Source: Bog-473 sp963743785 (GTDB lineage: Bacteria; Actinomycetota; Acidimicrobiia; Acidimicrobiales; RAAP-2). Taken from it: a DNA stretch of 64,000 nucleotides. The stretch is taken from contig CAVURD010000036.1 in the NCBI GenBank assembly GCA_963743785.1, positions 36,656-100,655 on the forward strand, given 5' to 3'. The translations under genes and the position numbers were made by a program. The notes beneath the pieces were generated by a model, which saw only the letters and a list, made by a program, of their open reading frames with translations, was not told the DNA's origin and ran no database searches. This document shows positions 1 through 9,185 of this stretch, in pieces (the first letter of the stretch is position 1; the number at the start of each line of letters is the position of its first letter).

Positions 1-1
1 T

Positions 2-1501
2 TCGATCCGAAAGTCCAAGCGAGTCGTCTCGGCGCTGGTCGTTGGCTGTGTGATGCTGGTCCTGTCGAGCCTCGGGCCCGGCGCGATCGCCGGTTCGCCG
101 GCCCAGGCATCGGTCCCCCCGTTGCGCGTCACCTGGATGCGGGGCTTCGCCGCTCCAGGCACTCCGGCCAAGTACAACCGGGTCGGGGTCATCAAGGTCG
201 GACCGAGCAGCGCCAAGAACGTCCTCGTCTTGGAGCCCGGGACCTCGGCCGGCGCGGCGTATTTCGTGCCGCTGGCCCGGTGGATCGTCTCGAAGACCAG
301 CGGCTGGCAGGTCTGGTCGGTCGAGCGTCGGGAGAATCTGCTGGAGGACCAGTCGGTGCTGAACCGCTTCAAGAACCACCGGGCCACCGTCACCCAGCTC
401 TACAACTACTACCTGGGCTACATCAAGAACCCGAGCATCACGCATCACACCCAGAACGTGGCGCCCTCGACCGTCCAGTTCGCCAAGCAATGGGGCATGA
501 ACGTGGCCGTCCAGGACCTTCACGTGGTGATCGGCGCCGCCACCAAGCTCGGGGGCAAGGTGGTGCTCGGTGGCCACTCCCTCGGTGGGACGGTGGTCAC
601 GGCCTACGCCACGTGGGACTTCGGTGGTCAGGCCGGAGCCCGCGATCTGGCCGGCCTGGTCTACATCGACGGCGGGAGCAGCCCGAGCCCCGTGAGCACC
701 CAGACGGCGACCCAGGACCTCCAGGCCCTCGACGCCCCCGGCGCCACCCCATGGCTGGCTTTCGGTGGGATCGCCGCGCCCTACGCCGGCTTGTTCGAAG
801 CCACCGGAGCGGCGTCGGCGCTCCTGGACCCGAACGCGCCCTCGTTGGGCCAGACGTCGGGTCTCCTCCCCACGGACATCGTGCCTTCGGTCCCGGTGAC
901 CAACCTCGGCCAGTACGGCTACGCCCTCAACGCCGCCACCTCACCGGCCAGCTTGCTGGCGGCACAGGGACACCTCGGGCAGGGCATTGCAGCCAAGGGC
1001 CCGGTGCACGGCTGGAACGGGTCGGGCGCCCTCACGCCCATCGACCGCTTCGCCACCATGTTCTCGGGGGCGGGGATCCAGAACGTGGACGGCGTGGAGT
1101 GGTACTTCCCGCAGCGCTTGACCGATGACAGCGGGGCGGTGGCCAACGGCAACGCCAATCCGGCCCAGAGCGTGCTCAATGTGGACGCCACGATGGGCCA
1201 CGACCTGCCGAAGAACCTGCTCATCTACGCCTTCGGCGCTCGCCTGGGCGGAGCATCCGTGCCGGCCGACGCCCAGATCCTGGCTCAGCAGTCGGGCATC
1301 CCCATGAGCAACCTCACCCTGGCCAACTACCAGAGCACCTATTCCCACAACGACCCGGCCGGGGCATACCCCAGCAACGCCTTCTTCAACGGGCTCGTGC
1401 CGTTCCTGGGCCGGGTGGGCGGTCGCCGACTAGTCCAGGCTGCGCCGGCTTCGACGAGGCCGACTGGCGGAAGATCTCGCCCCTCACCAGCCCTTATGTA
1501 A
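2..1501 (+). CDS. Secreted alpha/beta hydrolase (5' end outside window)
   Basis: The frame is open to the left edge. The residues before the first in-window start (GTG at 50) are basic (RKSKR) and run into a hydrophobic stretch ending near an Ala-x-Ala at about residue 19, so a signal peptide begins upstream of the window and the true start is missing. Counting from 50, the nucleophile elbow GGHSLGG lies at about residues 174-180 with Ser177 as the expected nucleophile. This indicates an alpha/beta-hydrolase fold (lipase or esterase type); the substrate is unknown. A His in SHNDPAG near residue 435 is a candidate third triad member. The last 30 residues are Arg/Pro-rich and unlike the rest, and a neighbouring frame (about 1411-1560) continues as plausible protein, so the C-terminus may be shifted by an indel. 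Fold confident, substrate not. Confidence 0.75.
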   Translation, partial: SIRKSKRVVSALVVGCVMLVLSSLGPGAIAGSPAQASVPPLRVTWMRGFAAPGTPAKYNRVGVIKVGPSSAKNVLVLEPGTSAGAAYFVPLARWIVSKTSGWQVWSVERRENLLEDQSVLNRFKNHRATVTQLYNYYLGYIKNPSITHHTQNVAPSTVQFAKQWGMNVAVQDLHVVIGAATKLGGKVVLGGHSLGGTVVTAYATWDFGGQAGARDLAGLVYIDGGSSPSPVSTQTATQDLQALDAPGATPWLAFGGIAAPYAGLFEATGAASALLDPNAPSLGQTSGLLPTDIVPSVPVTNLGQYGYALNAATSPASLLAAQGHLGQGIAAKGPVHGWNGSGALTPIDRFATMFSGAGIQNVDGVEWYFPQRLTDDSGAVANGNANPAQSVLNVDATMGHDLPKNLLIYAFGARLGGASVPADAQILAQQSGIPMSNLTLANYQSTYSHNDPAGAYPSNAFFNGLVPFLGRVGGRRLVQAAPASTRPTGGRSRPSPALM

Positions 1502-1549
1502 CCGTTCACCCAAAACTGACGCCCCGTCAGAGCGAGGGCGGCGCATTGG

Positions 1550-1555
1550 TACGCT
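1550..1555 (+). promoter_or_regulatory. Leaderless -10 box (TACGCT) for fadE30
   Basis: TACGCT ends nine bases before the ATG at 1565 and there is no Shine-Dalgarno sequence between. The spacing places the transcript start at or next to the start codon. It is preceded by TGG rather than the commoner CSG of this window. Confidence 0.45.
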
Positions 1556-1564
1556 TCCTGGGCC

Positions 1565-2752
1565 ATGGACCTGCGAGACCGCCCGGCCGACACGGCGTTC
1601 CGCGCCGAGGTGCGCCGGTTCCTGGCGGCCAACGTCGTCGGCGAGTTCGCCGCGTTGGGTGGCCGGGGTGGTTCGGGGGACGAGACCTTCGGATTCGAGA
1701 TCAGGCTCAAGTGGGAGCGGGTGCTGGCCGACGCCGGCTGGACCTGTCTGGGCTGGCCGGCCGAGTACGGCGGGCGGGGGGCGTCGATGACCGAGCAGGT
1801 CATCTTCAACGAGGAGTACTCCCGGTCGCTGGCGCCCGGCCGGGTCAGCATTCTGGGTGAGGGACTGCTCGGTCCGACGTTGATCCACTTCGGGACCGAG
1901 GCGCAGAAGGAACGGTTCCTGCCGCCGATCCGGGAGGGAACCGAGCTGTGGTGCCAGGGCTACTCCGAGCCCGATGCCGGCAGCGACCTGGCCAACGTCA
2001 AGACCACGGCGGCCCGCCACGGGGACGAGTGGGTGATCACCGGGCAGAAGGTGTGGACCTCGCTGGCCCATCAGTCCGACTGGTGCTTCGTGGTGTGCCG
2101 CACCGATCCCGAGTCGAAGCGGCACCGGGGTTTGTCCTATCTCTTGGTGCCCATGGACCAGCCCGGCGTCGAGATCCGGCCGATCATGCAGTTGACCGGG
2201 ACCAGCGAGTTCAACGAGGTGTTCTTCGACGGCGCCCGGACACACGTCGACAACGTGGTGGGGGGAGTCGGTGACGGATGGAAGGTGGCCCTGGCCACCT
2301 TGTCCTTCGAGCGCGGGATAGCGCTCTTGGGTCACCAGTTGAGTTTCGTGCGGGAGTTGGACCGCATCATCGCCGTGGCGCAGCAGAACGGACGGTCCGC
2401 CGACCCCGTGCTACGACAGCGTCTGGCCCGGGCCCACGCCGAATTGACGATCATGCGCTACAACACCTTGCGCAGCCTGTCGGGTGTGGACGGCCCGGTC
2501 GCCCCGCCCGAAGCCTCCATCGCCAAGCTGTACTGGGGTACCTGGCATCGTCGGCTGGGGGAGCTGGCGCTCGATGTGCTCGGACCGTTCGCCACCGTGG
2601 TGGAGGCCGAGCCCTATGAGCTGGACCAGTTCCAGCGCTCGTTTCTCTTCTCCCGCGCCGAGACCATTTACGGCGGGTCCAACCAGATACAGCGGAACAT
2701 CATTGGCGAACGGGTGCTCGGTCTCCCGCCCGAGCCGAAAGGGGTGGCGTGA
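1565..2752 (+). CDS. fadE30: Acyl-CoA dehydrogenase, FadE30-like (steroid C/D-ring degradation)
   Basis: A 395-residue flavin-dependent acyl-CoA dehydrogenase with the usual helical N-domain, a middle beta-domain beginning around WCQGYSEPDAGSDLA (about residue 130) and a helical C-domain ending in YGGSNQIQRNIIGERVLGLP. Length is normal. From memory, the sequence follows mycobacterial FadE30 closely (LGPTLI, ELWCQGYSEP, KVWTSLAH and TGT-EFNEVFFD are shared), and the next two genes are the ipdF and fadD3 counterparts. That supports a role in degrading the HIP propionate side chain of the steroid C/D rings. The ATG at 1565 is preceded by a leaderless -10 box. Its stop overlaps the next start by four bases, so the genes are translationally coupled. 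A general acyl-CoA dehydrogenase role is the alternative. Confidence 0.85.
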   Translation: MDLRDRPADTAFRAEVRRFLAANVVGEFAALGGRGGSGDETFGFEIRLKWERVLADAGWTCLGWPAEYGGRGASMTEQVIFNEEYSRSLAPGRVSILGEGLLGPTLIHFGTEAQKERFLPPIREGTELWCQGYSEPDAGSDLANVKTTAARHGDEWVITGQKVWTSLAHQSDWCFVVCRTDPESKRHRGLSYLLVPMDQPGVEIRPIMQLTGTSEFNEVFFDGARTHVDNVVGGVGDGWKVALATLSFERGIALLGHQLSFVRELDRIIAVAQQNGRSADPVLRQRLARAHAELTIMRYNTLRSLSGVDGPVAPPEASIAKLYWGTWHRRLGELALDVLGPFATVVEAEPYELDQFQRSFLFSRAETIYGGSNQIQRNIIGERVLGLPPEPKGVA

Positions 2753-3552
2753 GCCTCCAGTCGTCCTTCGATCCACCGCCCACGCCCACGCCCCCGACCG
2801 GCCACGCCCTGCTCGCGGGCAAGGTCGTCATCGTCACCGCCGCCGCCGGCACGGGCATCGGCTCGGCCACGGCCCGTCGTTGCCTGGAGGAGGGCGCGGC
2901 GGTGGTGGTGTCCGACGCCCACGAGCGGCGCCTGGCCGAAACGGCCGAGCTCCTCGGCGCCGAGACCGGAGGCCAGGTCCAGGCCGTGGCCTGCGACGTG
3001 ACCGACCAGGCACAAGTCGGCGCTCTCTATGCCGCCGCCATCGAGCACTTCGGCCACTTCGATGTGGCGGTGCACAACGCCGGGTTGGGGGGCACGGTCC
3101 CGTTGGTCGAGATGACCGACGAGCAGTGGTCCACCGTGCTCGACATCACCTTGACCGGGACGTTCCGCTGCACCCGGGCCGCCCTGAGCCATCTCTTGCC
3201 CCGGGGGAGCGGGGTCATCGTCAACAACGCCTCGGTCCTCGGCTGGCGGGCCCAACCGGGCCAGGCGCACTACGCCGCGGCCAAGGCCGGCGTGATGGCG
3301 CTCACCCGATGTGCCGCCGCCGAGGCGGCGCCGTCGGGCGTGCGGGTGAACGCGGTGTCGCCCAGTCTGGCCGAGCACCCGTTCCTCAATCGGGCCATCC
3401 CCGACGAGGACCTGGCCGTCCTGCGCCGGCGCGAGCTCTTCGGGCGCGGGGCCGAGACCTGGGAGGTGGCCAACGTGATCGTGTTCCTGGCCAGCGATTA
3501 CTCGTCGTACCTGAGCGGAGAGGTCATCTCCGTGAGCAGCCAGCACCCGTGA
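2749..3552 (+). CDS. ipdF: SDR oxidoreductase, IpdF-like
   Basis: A 267-residue classical short-chain dehydrogenase. The cofactor motif TAAAGTGIG is at about residues 30-38, HNAGLGG near 105 replaces the usual NNAG, the catalytic Ser lies in NNASVLGW near 163, and YAAAKAG near 176 supplies Tyr and Lys. From memory, long stretches, including the C-terminal SDYSSYLSGEVISVS, agree with mycobacterial IpdF (Rv3559c), a hydroxy-acyl reductase of the HIP branch of steroid catabolism. The GTG start overlaps the fadE30 stop (GTGA), and its own stop overlaps the next GTG start in the same way, so the three genes form one coupled operon. The cytosolic NAD(P)(H) reaction on a bicyclic steroid remnant is inferred from family and context. 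Confidence 0.85.
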   Translation: MSLQSSFDPPPTPTPPTGHALLAGKVVIVTAAAGTGIGSATARRCLEEGAAVVVSDAHERRLAETAELLGAETGGQVQAVACDVTDQAQVGALYAAAIEHFGHFDVAVHNAGLGGTVPLVEMTDEQWSTVLDITLTGTFRCTRAALSHLLPRGSGVIVNNASVLGWRAQPGQAHYAAAKAGVMALTRCAAAEAAPSGVRVNAVSPSLAEHPFLNRAIPDEDLAVLRRRELFGRGAETWEVANVIVFLASDYSSYLSGEVISVSSQHP

Positions 3553-5252
3553 GCCCGCCCTCGGAGACCTCGGTGGAACGCGGCGCGGTCGGATCGGGGA
3601 TCGGCGGCGCACCGGCGAGCGACGAGGATCCGCGGGCCGATCTGACCTGGGGCACCATTCCCCGGCTGGTGGCCGACGGGGCCACCCGCTTCGGGGAGGC
3701 CGAGGCGCTGGTCGACGGCGAGACGCGCCTCTCCTTCGCGGCGCTGGCCGAAGCGGTCGACCGCTACGCCCGGGGTTGTGTCGCCGACGGTGTCGTGCCC
3801 GGGGAGCGCGTGGCCATGTGGGCGCCCAACTGTGCCGAGTGGATGCTGGCGGCGTTGGGTGCCTTGCGCGCCGGGGCGGTGCTGGTGCCGATGAACACCC
3901 GCTTCAAGGGGGCCGAGGCCAGTTACCTCCTGCGCGCCTCGGGAGCCACCACCCTCTTCACCGTGCGCGGCTTCCTGGGGGTCGACTATCCCGCCCTGCT
4001 CACCGGTGAAGACGTCGGCGATCTGAAGCGGACGGTGCTGCTGCGCGACGAGGGTGGCGGGGCGGAGCGGGACGGAGTCGTCGGTCGGGCGGAGTATCTC
4101 GGAGCGGGCGAGCGCATCGACCCGGCCGAGACGGCACGGCGGGCTGCGCCATCGGTCCCGGCGATGTCTCGGACGTGATCTTCACCTCGGGCACCACGGG
4201 CTACCCCAAGGGTGCGGCGACCACGCACGCCCAGAGTCTGCGGACCTTCGGGTCGTGGGCCTCCATCGTCGGCCTGGCCGCCGGTGATCGCTACCTGGTG
4301 GTCAACCCGTTCTTCCACACCTTCGGCTACAAGGCCGGGATCCTGGCCTGCCTGATGGCGGGGGCGACGGTGGTGCCCGAAGCGGTCTTCGACGCGGCCA
4401 CGGTGATGGAGCGGATACCGGCCGAGCGGATCACCGTGTTGCCGGGGCCGCCGACGCTTGTACCAGACCTTGTTGGCCGATCGGCGGCGGGAGGAGTACG
4501 ACCTCTCGTCGTTGCGGTTGGGGGTGACGGGAGCCGCGGTGGTGCCGGTCGAGCTGGTGCACGCCATGCGGGACCAACTTGGGTTCTCCACCGTGTTGAC
4601 GGCGTACGGTCTGACCGAGTCGTGCGGCACGGTCACCATGTGCCGGCGCAGCGATCCCCCCGACGTGATCGCCGGGACGTCGGGGCGGGCCATTCCCGGC
4701 CTCGAGGTCGACGTGGTGGCCGACGGGTCGAGCGTCGGCGTGGGCGAGCCGGGGGAGATCGTGGTGCGGGGTTACACCGTCATGTCGGGCTACTGGGGCG
4801 ACGACGAGGCCACCGCGGCCACCATCGATACCGCCGGGTGGTTGCACACCGGGGACGTCGGGGTCATGGACGCCCAGGGCAACGTCACCGTCACCGATCG
4901 CCTGAAGGACATGTTCGTCGTCGGGGGCTTCAACGCCTACCCGGCCGAGATCGAGGCCATGCTGCGCACGCACGTCGGGGTGGCTCAGGTCGCGGTCATC
5001 GGCGTCCCCGACGAGCGGATGGGTGAGGTCGGGTGCGCCTATATCGTGCCGGCACCGGACGTCGCCGACACGCTGGCCCAGAGCGTCATGGCCTGGGCCC
5101 GCGACACCATGGCCAACTACAAGGTGCCACGCCAGGTCGTGCTGGTCGACGCCCTGCCACTGAACGCCGGTGGGAAGGTGCTCAAGCGCGAACTGCGCCA
5201 GCGCCATGCCGCCGGGCAAGATCACGTCGTGACCTACGAGAGGAGAATCTGA
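3549..5252 (+). CDS. fadD3: Acyl-CoA ligase, FadD3-like (HIP-CoA ligase), frame broken twice
   Basis: An ANL-superfamily adenylate-forming ligase (about 567 residues) that activates a carboxylate as its CoA thioester. The reading frame is split into three parts: 3549 to about 4140, about 4145 to 4457, and about 4460 to 5252. The second part begins just before the P-loop-like FTSGTTGYPKG; the third carries LTAYGLTE, the hinge-region GWLHTGDVG and DRLKDMFVVGG, and the catalytic Lys in NAGGKVLKREL. The breaks are a one-base loss near 4140 and an extra T in CTTG at 4457-4460. They cancel, so the ancestral gene was whole. DRYLVVNPFFHTFGYKAGILACL and ITVLPGPPT resemble mycobacterial FadD3 as I recall it. 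With fadE30 and ipdF this points to the HIP-CoA ligase. Sequencing error is more likely than true decay. Confidence 0.8.
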
Positions 5253-6362
5253 ATGCGAGGGATCGTGTACACCGGTGAAGGGGTGGAGGTCACGGACGCA
5301 CTCGAGGTGCGCGCCCCCGGCCCCAAGGAAGTGCGAATCGAGATGGTGGCGGCCGGGGTGTGCCATTCCGACCTGTCGGTCATTGACGGCACCATTCCCT
5401 TCCCGGCCCCGGCCGTGCTCGGCCACGAAGGGGCCGGCGTGGTGGAGTCCGTCGGTTCAGCAGTCACCTCGGTCAAGCCGGGCGACCACGTGGTGATCGC
5501 CACCCTGGCCAGCTGCGGGGCGTGCCGGGCCTGCAGCACGGGGCACCCGACGTGGTGCAAGAGCTCGTTGGGCAACATCACGACGCCGTTCACCTTCAAG
5601 GGCGATCCGGCGTCCAACTTTGCCGCCGCCTCGGTCTTCAGCGAGATGACGGTGGTCAGTGAGGTCCAGGCGGTGCGCATCCCCAAGGAGGTGCCCCTGT
5701 CCTCGGCCTGCCTCATCGGCTGCGGCGTGCTGACCGGTGTGGGCTCGGTGCTCAACCGGGCCAAGGTGCGGCCCGGCGACACGGCGGCCGTCTTCGGCGT
5801 CGGCGGCGTCGGCCTCAACGTGATCCAGGGCCTGCGCATCGCCGGCGCCACCCGGATCGTGGCGGTGGACACCATGGCCTCCAAGGAGAGCCTGGGCCGT
5901 CAGTTCGGCGCCACCCATTTCGTCGACGCCTCCACGGCGGACGCGGCGAAGGCGGTGCGTGAACTGACCCCGGCCAACCGGGAGTCGGCCGCCGGCGCGC
6001 TCTTCCCGTTGGGCGGCGTAACCTGGGCTTTTGATTGCGTTGGGCACCCGGCGGTGCTGCGCAGTGCCCTCGACTGTCTGGATTGGGGTGGGACGGCGGT
6101 GGCCATCGGCATTCCGCCCCGGGGCACCGAGGTCTCGGTGGATGTCAATGCGCTGGCCTACGTCGACCGGGCCCTGATCGGCTGCCGATACGGCTCGGCT
6201 CGACCCCATCACGACATCCCCCTGATGGTGGACCTGTACCTGTCGGGGCAGCTCAAGCTCGATGAGTTGGTGTCGCTCACGCGTCCGCTGGCCCTGTTCG
6301 GGGAGGTGGTGGACGAGATGCACGCCGGCCGAGTGGCGCGCGGTGTCCTCACTTTCGACTAG
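5253..6362 (+). CDS. Zinc-dependent alcohol dehydrogenase (class III-like MDR)
   Basis: A 369-residue medium-chain dehydrogenase. Catalytic zinc ligands are Cys in GVCHSDL (about residue 37) and His-Glu in GHEGAGVVESVG (about 59). A full structural zinc loop is present, with four Cys in CGACRACSTGHPTWC. The nucleotide fold follows with GVGGVGLNVIQG (about residue 192) and an Asp (VAVDT) that favours NAD. A clear AGGAGA lies at 5241-5246, seven bases upstream of the ATG. The ATG directly abuts the fadD3 stop, so it is the fourth gene of the operon. The substrate is unknown. Oxidation of an alcohol intermediate linked to the steroid or lipid pathway is inference from position only. Confidence 0.85.
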   Translation: MRGIVYTGEGVEVTDALEVRAPGPKEVRIEMVAAGVCHSDLSVIDGTIPFPAPAVLGHEGAGVVESVGSAVTSVKPGDHVVIATLASCGACRACSTGHPTWCKSSLGNITTPFTFKGDPASNFAAASVFSEMTVVSEVQAVRIPKEVPLSSACLIGCGVLTGVGSVLNRAKVRPGDTAAVFGVGGVGLNVIQGLRIAGATRIVAVDTMASKESLGRQFGATHFVDASTADAAKAVRELTPANRESAAGALFPLGGVTWAFDCVGHPAVLRSALDCLDWGGTAVAIGIPPRGTEVSVDVNALAYVDRALIGCRYGSARPHHDIPLMVDLYLSGQLKLDELVSLTRPLALFGEVVDEMHAGRVARGVLTFD

Positions 6363-6420
6363 GCAGGCGGGGTACGAACGGCGTGAACGGGGCCAATGAT
6401 GTTCGGGAAGGCGTGAGGCG

Positions 6421-7167
6421 ATGAAGGGTGTCCTACTGGCGGGGGGTACGGGCTCGCGCCTCTACCCGCTCACCCGCATCACCAACAAGCATCTGCTGCC
6501 GATCTACGACCGGCCCATGATCGCCTGGTCCATTGAAGCCTTGGTCAACGCCGGGATCGACCAGATCATGCTCGTCACCGGGGGTACCCATGCCGGCGAG
6601 TTCTTGCGGTTGCTCGGCAACGGGAACGCATTCGGGGTCAGCCGGCTCCAATACGGGTATCAGCACCAGGCCGGCGGCATTGCCGAGGCGCTGGGCGAGG
6701 CGGAGGGCTTTGCCGACGGTGACCCGGTCCTCGTCATGCTGGCCGACAACGTCATGGAGCGCTCGATCAAGCCGATGGTCGACGCCTTTCGGGCCGACCC
6801 GTCGGGCGCGCGCATCCTGCTCACCGCCGTCGACGAGCCCGAGCACCTGCGCCACCTCGGCGTCCCGGTGCTCGACGATGCCGGCCGGGTGGTGCGGATC
6901 GAGGAGAAGCCCGAGGCGCCGGCCAGCATGTTCGGCGTCACCGGCATCTACTGCTACGACGCCTCGGTCTTCGACATCATCCGCACGCTCGAGCCGTCGG
7001 CCCGCGACGAGCTGGAGATCACCGACGTGAACAACCACTACGTCAATCAGGGGCACATGGCCTATGACGTGCTCGAGGGGTTCTGGGGCGACGCCGGCGA
7101 GTCGATCGATGCGTACTACGCGGTGAACGACTTCGTGCGGGCGAACGGAGCCAACGGAAGGGACTAG
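6421..7167 (+). CDS. Glucose-1-phosphate thymidylyltransferase-like (RmlA family)
   Basis: A 248-residue sugar-phosphate nucleotidyltransferase. The N-terminal signature GVLLAGGTGSRLYPLT is followed by NKHLLPIYDRPMI, the phosphate and nucleotide loop of RmlA enzymes. The acidic pair expected to bind the metal appears in VMLADNV near residue 106, and EEKPEAP near 162 is the usual second motif. It is about 40 residues shorter than classical RmlA and lacks the extra C-terminal helices, as in many actinobacterial homologues. It probably makes a dTDP- or UDP-sugar for cell-surface glycans. No rmlB, rmlC or rmlD lies nearby, so the product is uncertain. Its stop codon overlaps that of convergent dxs within CTAG at 7164-7167. 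Confidence 0.8.
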   Translation: MKGVLLAGGTGSRLYPLTRITNKHLLPIYDRPMIAWSIEALVNAGIDQIMLVTGGTHAGEFLRLLGNGNAFGVSRLQYGYQHQAGGIAEALGEAEGFADGDPVLVMLADNVMERSIKPMVDAFRADPSGARILLTAVDEPEHLRHLGVPVLDDAGRVVRIEEKPEAPASMFGVTGIYCYDASVFDIIRTLEPSARDELEITDVNNHYVNQGHMAYDVLEGFWGDAGESIDAYYAVNDFVRANGANGRD

Positions 7168-9171
7168 GTGGGCTGCTGGTCGGCGACCAAGAGCAGCGCC
7201 TGGCGCACGCTCTCGGCAATGCCGGCACCGCTGAGACCGAGGCTGGCCAGGATGTCATCGGCCTTCCCCTGAGCCAGGTATTGGCGCGGGACCCCGAGGA
7301 CGCGCGTCACGGGGCCGCGAGCGCCGTGCGATGCAGAGGTGGCGGTCATGGCATCGACCAGGAAGGCCCCGGCCCCACCGTGGCGGACGCCATCCTCGGC
7401 GGTGACCACCAGCGCGTGGTCGCCGGCGTCGGCCAGCATGTCGACATCCGGCGGCGAGACCACCCGGACGTCCCACACGGTGGCCTCAATGCCATCCTCG
7501 GCCAACTCCTCGGCCGCGGCGAGGCAGGACTCGACCAACTTGCCCACGGCCAGCAGGCAGATCGATCCGTCACCCGTGCGCAACTTGCGGGCGCGCAAGC
7601 CCGATCCCACCTCGTGGTCGTCGACGTGACGGGGTGCCGTCTTGGGGAAGCGAATGGTGGACGGCCCCGGGAGGGTCAGCGCGGTGGTGAGCATCGGGCC
7701 GACCTCCTCGGCGGCCGAGGGGGCGAAGACCGTCATGCCGGGGATGGCGAGGCTCAGGGCCATGTCGAGGATGCCGTGATGGCTCGGCCCGTCATCGCCG
7801 GTGATCCCGGCCCGGTCGAGCACGAAGACCACCGGGGCGCCGTGCAGGCCGACGTCGAGGTTGGCCTGGTCGAAGGCTCGGCTGAAGAAGGTCGAGTAGA
7901 CCGCCACCACCGGGCGGATGCCGCCCATGGCCATGCCCGCCGCCGAGGTGACCTCGTGCTGCTCGGCGATGCCGACGTCGAAGAAGCGATCGGCGAAGCG
8001 GGCCTGGAACGGGAGCAGCCCGGTCGGGCCGGGCATGGCTGCGGTCAGCGCGACAATGCGCTCGTCGTGCGTCGGCCGCGGCCGAGCAGGGCGCTGGGAG
8101 AAGGCATTCGGTGTAGGTGGCCGCTCGGCGCGGGGAATGGTTGGCGGCGGCCTCTGGGGTCGATCCGGGCGTGGACACGCCGCCGGCATCGGCGCCGGCC
8201 GAACCGCCGACGGTCAAGCCGAGCCGAGCTGCCGATGCGTGTTGTCGAGGGCGACCGGCTTGGTGGCCTTGACGTCGTGGAGGCGCTGAATGTCGTCCTC
8301 TTCGGCCGGTGCGTAGCCCCGGCCCTTCTGGGTCAGGACATGGACGACGATGGGGCCGCTCCACTCGGCGGCGTGGGCGAAGGCCTGTTCCATCAGCTCG
8401 ACGTCATGGCCATCGATGGGGCCGGCGTACCGGACGCCGAGTGCCTCGAAGAAGGTGTGCGGTGCCACCATCTCGCGCAGGGCATTGGTCACCGAGTGCA
8501 CGCTCGAGATAGGCCAGGGGTCCGAGAGCGGGCAGGTCACGCAGGCGCGTGCGGATCCGTTCGCGCGTCTGGGTATAGGTCGGGTTGAGTCGCAGGCTGG
8601 TCAGGCTCTGCGACAGGTGGGACACCGTGGGGGCATAGGAGCGACCGTTGTCGTTGAGGACGATGACCACCGGGATGCCGCTATGGCCCAGATTGTTGAG
8701 GGCCTCATAGGCCATGCCCCCGGTCAGGGCGCCGTCACCGACGACGGCGATGACCCTGCGCTCCTCGGCGTCGCCCCGCAACGCGAAGGCATTGGCCAGC
8801 CCGTGGGCGTAGGAGAGGGCGGTCGAGGCGTGGCTGTTCTCGATCCAGTCGTGCTCGGACTCGGCCCGGTTCGGGTAGCCCGACATGCCGCCGGCCTGCT
8901 TGAGGGTCTTGAAGCCGTAGCGGCGACCGGTGATCAGCTTGTGGACGTAGGCCTGGTGGCCGGTGTCGAACAGCACGACGTCACGCGGCGAATCGAAGAC
9001 CCGGTGCACGGCCAGTGTCAGCTCGACCGCGCCCAGGTTCGAGCCGAGGTGCCCGCCGGTGGTGGTGACGGTGTCGACGATGAAGGTTCGAATCTCCTCG
9101 GCCAGGGTGGTCAGTTGTTCGTGGTTGAGGGCCTTGAGGTCGTCCGGTGTCTCGATACTGGGAAGCAGCAT
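7164..9171 (-). CDS. dxs: 1-deoxy-D-xylulose-5-phosphate synthase, frame broken
   Basis: DXS makes DXP from pyruvate and glyceraldehyde-3-phosphate with ThDP, the first step of the MEP isoprenoid pathway. The start is ATG at 9171. The first frame (to about 8510) holds GGHLGSNLGAVELT, DTGHQAYVHKL, and GDGALTGGMAYEALNN for ThDP and Mg binding. The second (about 8510 to 8215) has SSVHSVTNAL and GPIDGHD. The third (about 8105 to 7164) has DVGIAEQH with the conserved Glu, DRAGITGDDGPSHHG and the C-terminal transketolase domain. The 8100-8250 linker contains several changes of frame around the PTYTE-type junction, so at least three indels are present. A TAACCT at 9183-9188 on the minus strand may be the -10 box. 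Essential function and intact motifs argue for sequence error, not a pseudogene. Confidence 0.85.
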
Positions 9172-9185
9172 GGGAATGCGTGAGG

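Noticed and set aside
6421..7167. dTDP-rhamnose biosynthesis operon
   Set aside because: Only the RmlA-like nucleotidyltransferase is present, in a short form, and no rmlB, rmlC or rmlD lies nearby.
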